64,000 nt of DNA, taken from positions 1,984,001 to 2,048,000 of the forward strand of contig NC_014506.1 of NCBI RefSeq assembly GCF_000147355.1, written 5' to 3'. Source of the stretch: Sulfurimonas autotrophica DSM 16294. GTDB lineage: Bacteria > Campylobacterota > Campylobacteria > Campylobacterales > Sulfurimonadaceae. Numbering within the stretch: position 1 is the first letter of the stretch; each line of letters begins with the position of its first letter. The position numbers and the translations under genes are program-made. Positions 18,281 through 26,974 of the stretch are shown here, in pieces. The notes beneath the pieces are model-generated. The model did not search any database, was not told where the DNA came from, and saw only the letters and a program-made list of their open reading frames with translations.

Positions 18281-18286
18281 TATACT
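18281..18286 (+). promoter_or_regulatory. -10 box, probable leaderless promoter
   Basis: TATACT, preceded by TTTTGC, ends six bases before the ATG at 18293, with no Shine-Dalgarno between them. Confidence 0.45.
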
Positions 18287-18292
18287 CTGCCT

Positions 18293-18520
18293 ATGAATTC
18301 AATAAAACATATACAAAACGCCCTCAAAGAGCTTGATGACGAGGTACAAAAAATTTTACTTGACTGGAGTATTCCTCTTAATGAAAAAGACAATCTAATG
18401 CTGCCTATTTTACAGCAAAAAAGAGTGCTTGACCAGACATTAGAAGATTTGACCTACCTCAAAGAGCATCCTCCGACACCGAATCAGCCCTGCGGTATTT
18501 CTAAATATAGAAATGATTAA
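18293..18520 (+). CDS. Small hypothetical protein
   Basis: 75 aa, mostly helical, acidic and Leu-rich ([19 protein letters not shown], then [20 protein letters not shown]), ending in a Pro-rich tail. There is no signal peptide and no motif I recognise. It has its own promoter, divergent from rpmI, and is followed by the SRP RNA promoter. It may be a small coiled-coil protein. Confidence 0.65.
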   Translation: MNSIKHIQNALKELDDEVQKILLDWSIPLNEKDNLMLPILQQKRVLDQTLEDLTYLKEHPPTPNQPCGISKYRND

Positions 18521-18531
18521 GGAAATTTTGC

Positions 18532-18537
18532 TATAAT
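18532..18537 (+). promoter_or_regulatory. -10 box of the SRP RNA gene
   Basis: TTGCTATAATTTC lies seven bases upstream of the predicted 5' end of the SRP RNA and overlaps no gene. Confidence 0.6.
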
Positions 18538-18543
18538 TTCACC

Positions 18544-18648
18544 GCTTCTCTTTAGACCTGTGCAATGGTATACTGAGGTAATGTGTCAGGGTAGGAATAC
18601 AGCAGCACGCCTTAGTATGCTATGTGCCGCAGCAATCTGGAGAGGGGC
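18544..18648 (+). ncRNA. ffs: Signal recognition particle RNA (small bacterial 4.5S type)
   Basis: This roughly 105-base RNA folds as one long hairpin. The outer stem is CTTCTC near 18544 with GAGAGG near 18640. An inner stem joins GGTATACTGAGG with CCTTAGTATGC. The apical domain carries the conserved SRP elements GTCAGG, GGAA tetraloop and AGCAGC (about 18581-18606), which bind Ffh. It guides membrane protein targeting together with Ffh and FtsY. It has its own -10 box and sits between small genes, as is common. The ends are approximate. Confidence 0.9.
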
Positions 18649-18701
18649 ACCTAAAGCCTAAACTATTATAATAGAGGCTCAGAAAACAAAAAAGAGAAAC
18701 T

Positions 18702-19241
18702 ATGCTTTACATAGTAACCGCTCTCAAACCAGAAGCTCAAGCCTTTGTTGACAAATACAGACTTAAAAAAAATAAACTGCAAAACTACACACTTTTTCAA
18801 AATAAAAATATCAAGCTCATCATAAGCGGCATCGGCGTCAGTAATGCCAGACTTGCAACTCAGACACTCATAAACAATTTTGACATCACAGATGATGATA
18901 TTTACCTCAACGTAGGAATTTGCGCAGCACCAAAAAGTCACAGTATAGGCGAACTTATAGAGGTTGGCGAAATTATATATAAAGATACCTCTTATTTATT
19001 AGGTGCAGATAAACAGACCCTTACATGTAAAGATGAAGAAGTTGCAAGTGAACAAGCAACTATAGTAGATATGGAAAGTTACGGGTTTTATGACGCTGTT
19101 TTCCATAACCCTGCCATTAAAAAATTTCATATTTTAAAAGTAGTAAGCGACCATTTTGAACCAAAAAAGGTAACAAAAGAAGGAACCAAATCACTTTTAT
19201 TTAATGTTATAGATGATATAAATAGTATAACATTTGATTAG
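18702..19241 (+). CDS. Nucleoside phosphorylase/nucleosidase family protein
   Basis: 179 aa, about three quarters the length of MTA/SAH nucleosidase. The N-terminus ILYIVTALKPEAQAF and ISGIGVSNAR, and VDMESYGFYDA near the C-terminus, match the PNP/UDP phosphorylase superfamily; the ME pair and following Asp in a VSDHFEP segment would contact the ribose and base. The short form and position before the cell-wall recycling genes (11-base gap) leave the substrate open. TTACATGTAA occurs at 19021. Confidence 0.78.
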   Translation: MLYIVTALKPEAQAFVDKYRLKKNKLQNYTLFQNKNIKLIISGIGVSNARLATQTLINNFDITDDDIYLNVGICAAPKSHSIGELIEVGEIIYKDTSYLLGADKQTLTCKDEEVASEQATIVDMESYGFYDAVFHNPAIKKFHILKVVSDHFEPKKVTKEGTKSLLFNVIDDINSITFD

Positions 19242-19252
19242 GATTACTTATA

Positions 19253-20935
19253 ATGAAAATATTTTTGCTTTTATTAACCCTTTTTACAGCACTCATTGCC
19301 GCGCAGCCTACAGACACACAACTCAAAAAAATGATAGGCCGCATGCTGATTGTTGGTTTTGATGAAAGTTATATAGAGCCACAATCACAAATAGTGAGTG
19401 ACATTCAGCAGTATGATTTGGGCGGTGTCATTCTGTTTGACAAATTCTATACAGACAGACAAAGAGCAAAAAATATACTCTCTCCCTATCAGTTAAAAAA
19501 GCTGACACAACATTTAAAATATTTTTCAAAAAAACCGCTTTTTATTGCTGTGGATCAAGAGGGAGGAAAGGTAGCCAGACTCAAGCCCAAATACGGATTT
19601 ATAAAAATTCCCTCTGCCTATGCCGTCTCATGCATGCCTTTACAAAAAGCTGAAAAAATTTACGACACACAGGCACAAATACTTGAAGACGCAGGTATAA
19701 ATATGAACTTTGCTCCCGTTGTGGATTTGAGCATTAACCCAAATAACAAAGTCATAGTAGCTCTTGAGCGTTCATATGGCAGTGACCCTAAAGAGGTCGT
19801 AAAATACGCACAGACAATGATAGATGTACAAACAAAGCACAATGTCATCTCTGTTTTAAAACATTTTCCCGGACACGGCTCATCTGTCGGTGACTCACAT
19901 AAAGGCTTTGTGGACATTACACATACCTGGCAGGAAAAAGAGTTAGAGCCGTACAAGCTGTTCATAAATACAGGGAAAGCTGACACTATTATGACAGCAC
20001 ATGTTTTCAACGCCCACTTGGATGACAAATATCCTGCAACACTCTCTTACAAAACAAACACAAAACTTTTACGCAATACCCTGCATTTTAAAGGTGTAAT
20101 CATCAGTGATGATATGCAGATGAAAGCCATCTCGGCAAATTATTCGCTCAAAGATGCCGTGACCTTAGCCATCAACAGCGGTGTAGACATCTTGCTTTTT
20201 GGCAATCAGCTCGCACACAACTCTACAAAAGAGATAGTAGAAACCATTTTCAAACAGGTCAAAAACAAAAAAATTCCACTAGAGCGTATAAAAGAGTCCA
20301 ATGCACGTATAGCAAACTTACATGTAAAGAATGCCATCATCCAAAAACCCATAGTATTTGGTGACAAACGCAAAGAGATGACACGTGCATACATCCAAAA
20401 GCATTACGGCTTACATGTAAAGAACATTACTATAAAACCCAAAGTAATCGTACTGCACTGGACTGCAGTTATGGATTTAACTAACAGTTTTAACAGACTC
20501 TACCCCCAAAAACTGCTTACCGACAGAAAAGACATAGCAAAAGCCTCTGCTTTAAATGTTTCGGCACATTATTTGGTTGACCGTGACGGAACGATTTACC
20601 AACTGATGCCCGATAATGTTATGGCACGTCATGTCATCGGCTTAAATTATTCAAGTATCGGCATTGAAAATGTCGGCGGAGAAGCAAACAAAAAAGAAGA
20701 TTTAACACCTGCTCAGGTACGCTCAAACATAGCGCTTGTAAAGTATCTCAAGCAAAAATACCCAAATATCAGCTACCTCATCGGTCATTATGAATACACA
20801 AAGATGCAAAACAATCCGCTTTGGCTCGAACGCGATGCCGGGTATAGAACAAAAAAAGCAGACCCGGGTGAAGAGTTTATGCAAAAAGTCAGACATGGGG
20901 TAAAAAACTTACACCTCAAGGGTGCGAATGAGTAA
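19253..20935 (+). CDS. Exported NagZ-AmpD fusion (GH3 hexosaminidase + amidase)
   Basis: 560 aa. A signal peptide (KIFLLLLTLFTALIAA) is followed by a GH3 beta-N-acetylhexosaminidase domain with KHFPGHG (203-209) and the SHKGF and DDMQM loops of NagZ. From about residue 395 comes an Amidase_2/AmpD domain (VIVLHWTAV, AHYLVDRDG, GHYEY, KADPGEEF; His, His and Asp as zinc ligands). Together it would cut GlcNAc from muropeptides and remove the peptide from MurNAc. In most Gram-negatives these are two separate cytoplasmic enzymes; here they are fused and appear periplasmic. Two TTACATGTAA palindromes (20318, 20411) lie in the linker region. Confidence 0.92.
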   Translation: MKIFLLLLTLFTALIAAQPTDTQLKKMIGRMLIVGFDESYIEPQSQIVSDIQQYDLGGVILFDKFYTDRQRAKNILSPYQLKKLTQHLKYFSKKPLFIAVDQEGGKVARLKPKYGFIKIPSAYAVSCMPLQKAEKIYDTQAQILEDAGINMNFAPVVDLSINPNNKVIVALERSYGSDPKEVVKYAQTMIDVQTKHNVISVLKHFPGHGSSVGDSHKGFVDITHTWQEKELEPYKLFINTGKADTIMTAHVFNAHLDDKYPATLSYKTNTKLLRNTLHFKGVIISDDMQMKAISANYSLKDAVTLAINSGVDILLFGNQLAHNSTKEIVETIFKQVKNKKIPLERIKESNARIANLHVKNAIIQKPIVFGDKRKEMTRAYIQKHYGLHVKNITIKPKVIVLHWTAVMDLTNSFNRLYPQKLLTDRKDIAKASALNVSAHYLVDRDGTIYQLMPDNVMARHVIGLNYSSIGIENVGGEANKKEDLTPAQVRSNIALVKYLKQKYPNISYLIGHYEYTKMQNNPLWLERDAGYRTKKADPGEEFMQKVRHGVKNLHLKGANE

Positions 20936-22397
20936 CGGTTTTTCCTCTTTGGACTGGTTCGTTTTTGCGGCCTATTTTTTGGTACTTGCCATTAGTTCTT
21001 ACCTCTTTTCTCAATTTAAAGTCAAATCTGCAAGGGATTATTTTGTCAGTTCCAACACTATGCCTATGCTCGCTGTTGCCGTCTCCATCGTTGCAACCTC
21101 TCAGTCAGCCGCTACGTTTTTGGGTGTTCCAGAATTTACTTATGTGCATGATTTTACTTTTATTGGTTTTTACATATCTGCTCTTTTGGCCGTTGTCTTT
21201 ATATCCGTAGTGTTTGTGCCGAAATTTTACAAATACAAGGTCGTAACGGTTTACGAACTTTTACAAACACGCTATGGTGAGAGTGCAAAAAAGCAGGCAG
21301 GGTTAATGTTCTTGCTCGGACGAATCATGGCAAGCGGGGCAAGACTCTACATCGGCGCACTTGCTGTGAGCATGATACTTTTTTTAGACATCAGCTTTAT
21401 GCATATGCTTGTCTCCATCATACTTTTAATACTGGGAGCTTTGGCCTATACTTATTTTGGGGGCATAAAGTCCATCATCTTCAGTGACGTTATTCAGGCA
21501 GCCACATATGTCGGTGCTGGAATTTTAGTCTTTTGGTATTTGTATGTTTCGCTTCATAATGTTGATATTTTACAAGTTCTACAAACCCACAATAAGTTAC
21601 ATGCAATAGACACTTCTCTTGATGGAAAGTTCAGTATTTTGGCACTTTTTAGCGGCTGGCTGCTTTTAAATATAGCGGCTTTCGGACTGGATCAGGATAT
21701 GACACAGCGCGTACTCAGCTGCAAAAACAAAAATGATGCCGCAAAGTCACTCATACTTTCCATAATTTTTACCATTCCCATCGTTTTACTTTTTTTAGGC
21801 ATCGGGGCGCTTCTATTTGTACATTACCAAACAAGTCAGGTCACACAGAACTTTCAAGGTGAAAGCATTACTATTTTTATGTACTACATTTTAAATGAGA
21901 TGCCCTCAGGGCTCAGAGGTCTTGTCACAGTCGGAGCCATCGCCGCTGCACTCTCAAGTACAAACTCTGTTTTAGGTGCTATGGCTTCTGTCACGGTGGA
22001 AGATTTGTACAGACCATGGAAAATGCAAAAAAATCCGAATACTGATGAGGCACACTTTCTAAAAGCCTCACGAAATGCCGTACTCTTGTTCGCCGTCATT
22101 CTCGCGCTCATGGCCATCATAAGTTACTTTTGGCAAAGAGAGAGCGAGCTTTCACTTGTAAGTTTTGCGCTGGGTGTCATGACCTTTGCTTATACCGGAC
22201 TTCTAGGTGTATTTTTCTCGGCGGTTTTTACATCACGCGGGAGTACTAAAGCAGTTCCTTTTGCCTTAATCGGCGGATTTATAAGCGTTTTAGCTCTACA
22301 GCCCTACACTTTCGGTATTCATATAGGTTTTGCATGGCAGATGGTTTTAGGAACGGCTGTTTCTTTTTTGATTATGCAGAGAGACAAAGGAGATTAG
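20928..22397 (+). CDS. SSS-family sodium/solute symporter
   Basis: About 489 aa with 12-14 hydrophobic helices. Family signs are the N-terminal WFVFAAYFLVLAISSYLFS, SARDYFVSSNTMP, ATSQSAATFLGVP and the central ALSSTNSVLGAMASVTVEDLY-type segment. The ATG at 20928 overlaps the end of nagZ-ampD by eight bases; an upstream GTG at 20922 is possible. Its place between nagZ-ampD and anmK suggests that it imports a product of wall breakdown, such as anhydroMurNAc or a muropeptide sugar, in place of AmpG. The substrate is inferred only from context. Confidence 0.88.
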   Translation: MSNGFSSLDWFVFAAYFLVLAISSYLFSQFKVKSARDYFVSSNTMPMLAVAVSIVATSQSAATFLGVPEFTYVHDFTFIGFYISALLAVVFISVVFVPKFYKYKVVTVYELLQTRYGESAKKQAGLMFLLGRIMASGARLYIGALAVSMILFLDISFMHMLVSIILLILGALAYTYFGGIKSIIFSDVIQAATYVGAGILVFWYLYVSLHNVDILQVLQTHNKLHAIDTSLDGKFSILALFSGWLLLNIAAFGLDQDMTQRVLSCKNKNDAAKSLILSIIFTIPIVLLFLGIGALLFVHYQTSQVTQNFQGESITIFMYYILNEMPSGLRGLVTVGAIAAALSSTNSVLGAMASVTVEDLYRPWKMQKNPNTDEAHFLKASRNAVLLFAVILALMAIISYFWQRESELSLVSFALGVMTFAYTGLLGVFFSAVFTSRGSTKAVPFALIGGFISVLALQPYTFGIHIGFAWQMVLGTAVSFLIMQRDKGD

Positions 22398-22754
22398 ATG
22401 GCAAAAAAAAGAAAAAATCAAGAAGATAAAATAGAAAAAGAACAAAGACTCCAAGAGCATAAAGAGAAAAACAGATGGTTTTGGTGGGAAGATGATGTAT
22501 TGGTTTTTAACATATTGGGAAAACCCTCCGCGAAAATCACGAAAATCGGCAAACCTTTTGGAAATCAGCTTAAAATTTCTGTAGCGTGCGCCCCGGTAAA
22601 CGGTAAAGCAACCGATCATCTTGTCAAATTTTTAGCCCATGAGTTTGATGTAAAAATAAAAGATATTGAAGTAGTATTTGGCAGAATGAATGTTAACAAA
22701 CAACTTAGAGTTACAAGACCAAACAAGCTTCCATCTGTTTTTAAAGCAAAATAA
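22398..22754 (+). CDS. DUF167 (YggU-family) protein
   Basis: 118 aa. After a charged, Lys-rich N-terminal tail comes the DUF167 core: ISVACAPVNGKATDHLVKFL and VVFGRMNVNKQLRV. The family is widespread with no established function. The stop overlaps the anmK start by one base (TAATG), so it is translated with the recycling genes. Confidence 0.88.
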   Translation: MAKKRKNQEDKIEKEQRLQEHKEKNRWFWWEDDVLVFNILGKPSAKITKIGKPFGNQLKISVACAPVNGKATDHLVKFLAHEFDVKIKDIEVVFGRMNVNKQLRVTRPNKLPSVFKAK

Positions 22755-23842
22755 TGAAAGAATTGTATATAGGAGTAATGAGCGGGACGAGTCTTGACGG
22801 GATAGACATCGCTTTGTGTGAAATCGGCGACACGACATGCAGACTCCTTAGTGCTCATGAGTATCCGTTTCCACAAGTATTAAAAGAAGAGATTTTAGCA
22901 CTTATATCCTCAAGCGTGTCACTCAAACAAATCGGTGAATGTGACATGAAACTTGGAATGCTTTTTACGGAGTGTATCAATGATTTTATACAAAAAAACG
23001 CTTTACATGTAAAGGATATAACAGCCATTGGTCTGCACGGACAAACACTCTGGCATGCACCGGATTCTGCTTACCCTTTTTCCATGCAGCTTGGTAACGC
23101 CAACATTGTTGCAGCCAAAACAGGCATATCGACTGTGGCTGATTTTCGAGGTATGGACATCGCTCACGGCGGTCAAGGTGCGCCTTTTGCACCAGCATTT
23201 CACAAATTTTTGTTTGCAGACACGAAGCAAAAAATGGCACTTGTAAACATCGGCGGTATGGCAAACATCTCTTTGCTTTTTGGAAAACTTCAAGGCTGGG
23301 ATGTCGGCTGTGGCAATGTTTTAATGGATTTATGGATACAAAAAACACAAGCTAAAGAGTATGATAAAGAGGGAGCTTTTGCAAAGAGCGCGCAAACAGA
23401 TAAAAGCCTGCTTGCAAAAATGCTTATGGATGTCTACTTTCAAAAGCAGCCGCCAAAAAGCACAGGCAGAGAGTATTTCAATGAAGCATGGCTCACACAA
23501 AAACTGCAAGGTTTTGAGCATTTAAGCGATGCACAGGTGCAAAGAACACTTTTAGAACTTACCGCACAAACTATTGCAAATGATGTCAACAACACGCACT
23601 CATCACAGCTCATAGTCTGCGGCGGCGGAGCAAAAAACAGCTTTTTAATGCAGCGGCTCGCTAAGCTCTGTCATGCCGAAGTAAGTCCAAGTGATACACT
23701 AGGCATTAACAGTGATTTTTTGGAGGCGATGGCTTTTGCCTGGTTTGCAAAAAAACGCATACACAAAGAACCTCTAAAACTCCGCAACGTCACGGGAGCA
23801 AAAAAAGATTCTATCGCAGGAGCCGTATATGCAGCAGATTAA
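22754..23842 (+). CDS. anmK: Anhydro-N-acetylmuramic acid kinase
   Basis: 362 aa, full length. The ATP-binding N-terminus GVMSGTSLDGIDIALCEI, GLHGQTLWH, DFRGMDIAHGGQGAPFAP and VCGGGAKNSFLM are diagnostic. AnmK opens the 1,6-anhydro ring and makes MurNAc-6-phosphate in the cytoplasm. It overlaps amgK by 14 bases. TTACATGTAA is at 23003 (Leu-His-Val-Lys). Confidence 0.96.
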   Translation: MKELYIGVMSGTSLDGIDIALCEIGDTTCRLLSAHEYPFPQVLKEEILALISSSVSLKQIGECDMKLGMLFTECINDFIQKNALHVKDITAIGLHGQTLWHAPDSAYPFSMQLGNANIVAAKTGISTVADFRGMDIAHGGQGAPFAPAFHKFLFADTKQKMALVNIGGMANISLLFGKLQGWDVGCGNVLMDLWIQKTQAKEYDKEGAFAKSAQTDKSLLAKMLMDVYFQKQPPKSTGREYFNEAWLTQKLQGFEHLSDAQVQRTLLELTAQTIANDVNNTHSSQLIVCGGGAKNSFLMQRLAKLCHAEVSPSDTLGINSDFLEAMAFAWFAKKRIHKEPLKLRNVTGAKKDSIAGAVYAAD

Positions 23843-24776
23843 AGCGTGGCTCAAACAAACGCCTTTTAAAGATTATGCCATAAGCATTGCCTCCGCCGAT
23901 GCAAGTTTTAGAAAATATTACAGACTCAAAAAAGAGAACAAAAGTGTTATACTCATGGATGCCTCTTTGGAAAAAAGTTCTTTAGCCCCTTTTGTTGACA
24001 TAACACAGAGACTGTTACATGTAAACGTCAAAGCACCTAATATTCTTACACGGAACCTTTCACTCGGGTATTTGATTTTACAAGATTTTGGAAATACAAA
24101 TCTGCTTGATATTTTAAATCAAAAAAATTTTAAAGAGCTGTATGAAAAAGCCATAGATGAAATACTCAAAATGCAAAAAGCAGATGCAAAAAACCTGCCT
24201 CTGTATGACAAAAAATTTCTCCATGCAGAGATGGATTTGATGCAGGAGTGGTTTTTGGAGAAAAAACTAGGCTTACATGTAACCAAAGAAGCAAAAGAGC
24301 TTCTCTCTTCCACGCTTGAGGCAATATCTGAAGTTGTTTTATCACAGCCGCAAAATATTTTTGTACATCGTGATTTTCACTCTCGTAATATTATGCTCAC
24401 ACCGCAAAACAAACTGGGTATTATTGATTATCAAGATGCTATGAGCGGGGCACTGACCTATGATTTGGTTTCACTGTTAAAAGACTGCTATATTGCTTTT
24501 GAGAGAGAGGATATAGAAGAATTGGTACTTTTGTTTGCTCAAAAAAAGGGCTTACATGTAAAAGATGAAGAGTTTTTAAAGTGGTTTGATTTTATGGGGC
24601 TACAGCGGCATATAAAGGTGCTTGGTATTTTTTCACGTCTGTATCTGCGAGACGGCAAGGAAGGGTACTTAAAAGATATTCCTCTCACATTGCGTTATGT
24701 TATTGAGACTGCTTCGCGGTATAATGAGACGAAAGAGTTTGCGGAGTTTTTACGACAACTCAAGCCCAAGTTTTAA
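23829..24776 (+). CDS. amgK: N-acetylmuramate/GlcNAc 1-kinase AmgK
   Basis: 315 aa aminoglycoside phosphotransferase-fold kinase. VHRDFHSRNIML (catalytic Asp, Asn) and IIDYQDAMSG (metal Asp) are intact. Placement between anmK and murU identifies it as AmgK, which phosphorylates MurNAc at C1 for the MurU route to UDP-MurNAc, known from Pseudomonas. It contains three TTACATGTAA palindromes (24015, 24273, 24552), the densest cluster in the window. The family is certain; the role follows from context. Confidence 0.9.
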   Translation: MQQIKAWLKQTPFKDYAISIASADASFRKYYRLKKENKSVILMDASLEKSSLAPFVDITQRLLHVNVKAPNILTRNLSLGYLILQDFGNTNLLDILNQKNFKELYEKAIDEILKMQKADAKNLPLYDKKFLHAEMDLMQEWFLEKKLGLHVTKEAKELLSSTLEAISEVVLSQPQNIFVHRDFHSRNIMLTPQNKLGIIDYQDAMSGALTYDLVSLLKDCYIAFEREDIEELVLLFAQKKGLHVKDEEFLKWFDFMGLQRHIKVLGIFSRLYLRDGKEGYLKDIPLTLRYVIETASRYNETKEFAEFLRQLKPKF

Positions 24777-24788
24777 CCTGGGCTTGAG
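24759..24788 (+). terminator. Strong hairpin at the end of amgK
   Basis: CTCAAGCCCA pairs with TGGGCTTGAG (10 bp, 10-base loop), spanning the amgK stop codon, followed by TTGCTTG. It lacks a long T-run and the recycling genes continue 56 bases later, so it may be an attenuator or mRNA-stabilising stem. It uses the same CAAGCCC stem word as the rplT hairpin. Confidence 0.6.
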
Positions 24789-24843
24789 TTGCTTGAAAAC
24801 CTAAAAGGCAAGCTTGCATTAATATATTTAAGGACAGAACACT

Positions 24844-25500
24844 ATGAATGCTATGATACTTGCAGCGGGACGGGGTGAGCGTATGCGTCCTCTTACCGAT
24901 TCACTGCCAAAACCCTTGTTACCTGTAAAGGGTAAAACACTTATAGAGTGGCATATAGAAAAACTTGCAAAGAACGGTTTTGAAGAGATTATTATCAATA
25001 TAGCCCATTTGGGTTACAAAATAGAGGAGTATGTAAAAGACGGCTCACAATGGGGTGTGAAAATTTACTACTCTGATGAACAAGGTACAGGAGCATTAGA
25101 GAGTGCGGGAGGCATCAAAAAAGCTCTGCCACTTTTGGGCGACGAGCCTTTTTTGGTTGTTAACGGCGATATATTCTGCGATTATGAATTTAATCCCGAC
25201 TTTGAGCTTCAAGGAAAGCTTGCCCATTTGATTTTGGTACCGAATCCTCCTCATAACCCAAAGGGTGATTTTGGGCTGAAAAACGGACATGTTACAAATA
25301 AAGATGATGACATGTACACCTTTTCGGGCATAGGCTATTATCATCCGAATTTTTTTAAAGATGTTGCGTTACAAAAAAGCTCACTCACCCCGATATTACG
25401 AGATTTTATAGACAAAAAGTTCGTCAGTGGCGAAGTGTTTAATAAAATGTGGCACGATATAGGCACACCAAAAAGGCTTCAAGAGATAAATGAAAACTAA
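24844..25500 (+). CDS. murU: N-acetylmuramate-1-phosphate uridylyltransferase MurU
   Basis: 218 aa sugar-phosphate nucleotidyltransferase. The N-terminus MILAAGRGERMRPLTDSLPK is the nucleotide-binding loop, PLLPVKGKTLIEW follows, and VVNGDIFCDY carries the metal Asp. Small size without a LbH domain and the neighbour amgK mark it as MurU, which makes UDP-MurNAc from MurNAc-1-P and UTP and so bypasses MurA/MurB. It overlaps the transglycosylase gene by 11 bases. Confidence 0.9.
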   Translation: MNAMILAAGRGERMRPLTDSLPKPLLPVKGKTLIEWHIEKLAKNGFEEIIINIAHLGYKIEEYVKDGSQWGVKIYYSDEQGTGALESAGGIKKALPLLGDEPFLVVNGDIFCDYEFNPDFELQGKLAHLILVPNPPHNPKGDFGLKNGHVTNKDDDMYTFSGIGYYHPNFFKDVALQKSSLTPILRDFIDKKFVSGEVFNKMWHDIGTPKRLQEINEN

Positions 25501-26470
25501 ACTACTCATAACGTTACTGCTCTTTTCTACATCACTTTTTGCAAAATATGACAACTGCACCTTTCAAAACAAACATTATGAAGATATATGCAAAAAAGTC
25601 GTAAATCACGGTGTCAGTTATGAGTATGCCAATAAATTTCTGCTCTCTTACTTTAAAACACAAAAGTATGATGAAATCAGCTGGAAATACCTACAGCCTT
25701 CAAAAATAAAATACCATAAAGAGAAAGAGAAACAGGCGAACAATGTACTTGTAAGCTATGTTCCAAAAATGGTAAAAAATTTGAAACAATATAAAGATGT
25801 ATATGATTACGCTGAAAAGAAATACGGTGTTAACCGTGAAATAATTGCCGCAATTTTGCTCAAAGAGACAAAACTCGGAAAAATAAAGCCTACACATGAT
25901 GCTTTCATTGTCTTTAATACTATTGTAATGAGAACAAAACCTAATTCACGTAGAGAAAAATGGCTCTTAAAAATGGGAAAAACAAATATGGCGTCTATCA
26001 TTGAGCACTGCTACAAACAAGGTGTGAAACCTGAGCAATGCAATTTACCAAGTTCTTATGCCGGAGCTATCGGCATCCCGCAGTTTATGCCAAACAGTTT
26101 TATTTATACAGATTCATACAAAGGGAAAGTCGCAGATTTAACAAAAATGGAAGACGCTATTCTCTCTGCTGCAAGGTTCTTACATGTAAAGGCAAAGTTT
26201 GACACACTCATAAAGTGGGAAAAAATGCCTAATATCCCTCTTGTAGAGGAACAATGGTATGCTTATGCCTACAAATACGAAAATGCCTCTTTTTGCTACA
26301 AAAAGAGTACAAAAGGCAAAAAACGCTACAAATGCTTTACAAAAGGCAAAAAAAATCTGCAGTACATGAAAAAATATGTAGAAAAAATAATGCGTTATAA
26401 TAATTCCTCAAATTATGCCGTCGGCGTCATTCGTCTTGCTGATGACGCGCATAAACTCCTCAAAAAGTAA
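25490..26470 (+). CDS. mltB: Lytic murein transglycosylase (MltB family)
   Basis: 326 aa exported protein with signal peptide KLLITLLLFSTSLFA. The SLT_2/MltB domain has LLKETKLGK with the catalytic Glu, FIVFNTIV and AIGIPQFMPNSF. It cleaves glycan strands to give 1,6-anhydromuropeptides, the input of the recycling pathway encoded just upstream. It overlaps murU. There is a Lys-rich insert near residue 275. TTACATGTAA is at 26180. Confidence 0.92.
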   Translation: MKTKLLITLLLFSTSLFAKYDNCTFQNKHYEDICKKVVNHGVSYEYANKFLLSYFKTQKYDEISWKYLQPSKIKYHKEKEKQANNVLVSYVPKMVKNLKQYKDVYDYAEKKYGVNREIIAAILLKETKLGKIKPTHDAFIVFNTIVMRTKPNSRREKWLLKMGKTNMASIIEHCYKQGVKPEQCNLPSSYAGAIGIPQFMPNSFIYTDSYKGKVADLTKMEDAILSAARFLHVKAKFDTLIKWEKMPNIPLVEEQWYAYAYKYENASFCYKKSTKGKKRYKCFTKGKKNLQYMKKYVEKIMRYNNSSNYAVGVIRLADDAHKLLKK

Positions 26471-26471
26471 C

Positions 26472-26485
26472 TAAAATATTTTAGT
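26472..26485. terminator. Palindrome between convergent genes
   Basis: CTAAAATATTTTAG, a perfect 14-base palindrome in the 17-base gap between mltB and the convergent GAF gene. It could act as a weak bidirectional terminator. The stem is all AT except its ends. Confidence 0.35.
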
Positions 26486-26487
26486 CT

Positions 26488-26973
26488 TCAGGCTTTGGAA
26501 CTTATAAGTGCAAGTTCCAAACTTCCGCTAACATAATTGGCAAAAAAAGTAAGTGTTTCTAAATCTTCTTCATCAAAGTCTGTTTCTTTATTTAAAAGTT
26601 GTATAACGCCCATAACTTCTCGCTTAGAGTTAAATATAGGTACGGTTATCATATTTTGAGTTATATAACCGCTTTTTTTGTCAATATTTGGCAAAAATCT
26701 TTCATCTTCATAAGGATTATTTACCACCTGAGCTGCTTTACTTGTATAGGTTGCGCCGACTACACCTGCATCAAGAGCAACAACTATTTTACCTATACCG
26801 TCGCTGAGTGTCGTCCAAAGCATTTCATCATCATTATCTACTATAAATATAGAGCATCTTTGTGCCCCGACAAGTTCTTTTGCCTCATCTGCAATCAATT
26901 CAATTGTATTATTCATGTCATCCATAGACATCAGTTTTTTACCAAATTCGGCAATTTTATTGAATTTTTTCAT
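26488..26973 (-). CDS. GAF-domain protein
   Basis: 161 aa, almost entirely one GAF domain (about 20-155): QRCSIFIVDNDDEMLWTTLSDG, VVGATYTSKAA, NMITVPIFNSKREVMGVIQLLNK. Free-standing GAF proteins bind small ligands or act with kinases; no output domain is present. It is a paralogue of the gene just upstream, arising from tandem duplication. Confidence 0.85.
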   Translation of the reverse strand: MKKFNKIAEFGKKLMSMDDMNNTIELIADEAKELVGAQRCSIFIVDNDDEMLWTTLSDGIGKIVVALDAGVVGATYTSKAAQVVNNPYEDERFLPNIDKKSGYITQNMITVPIFNSKREVMGVIQLLNKETDFDEEDLETLTFFANYVSGSLELALISSKA

Positions 26974-26974
26974 C

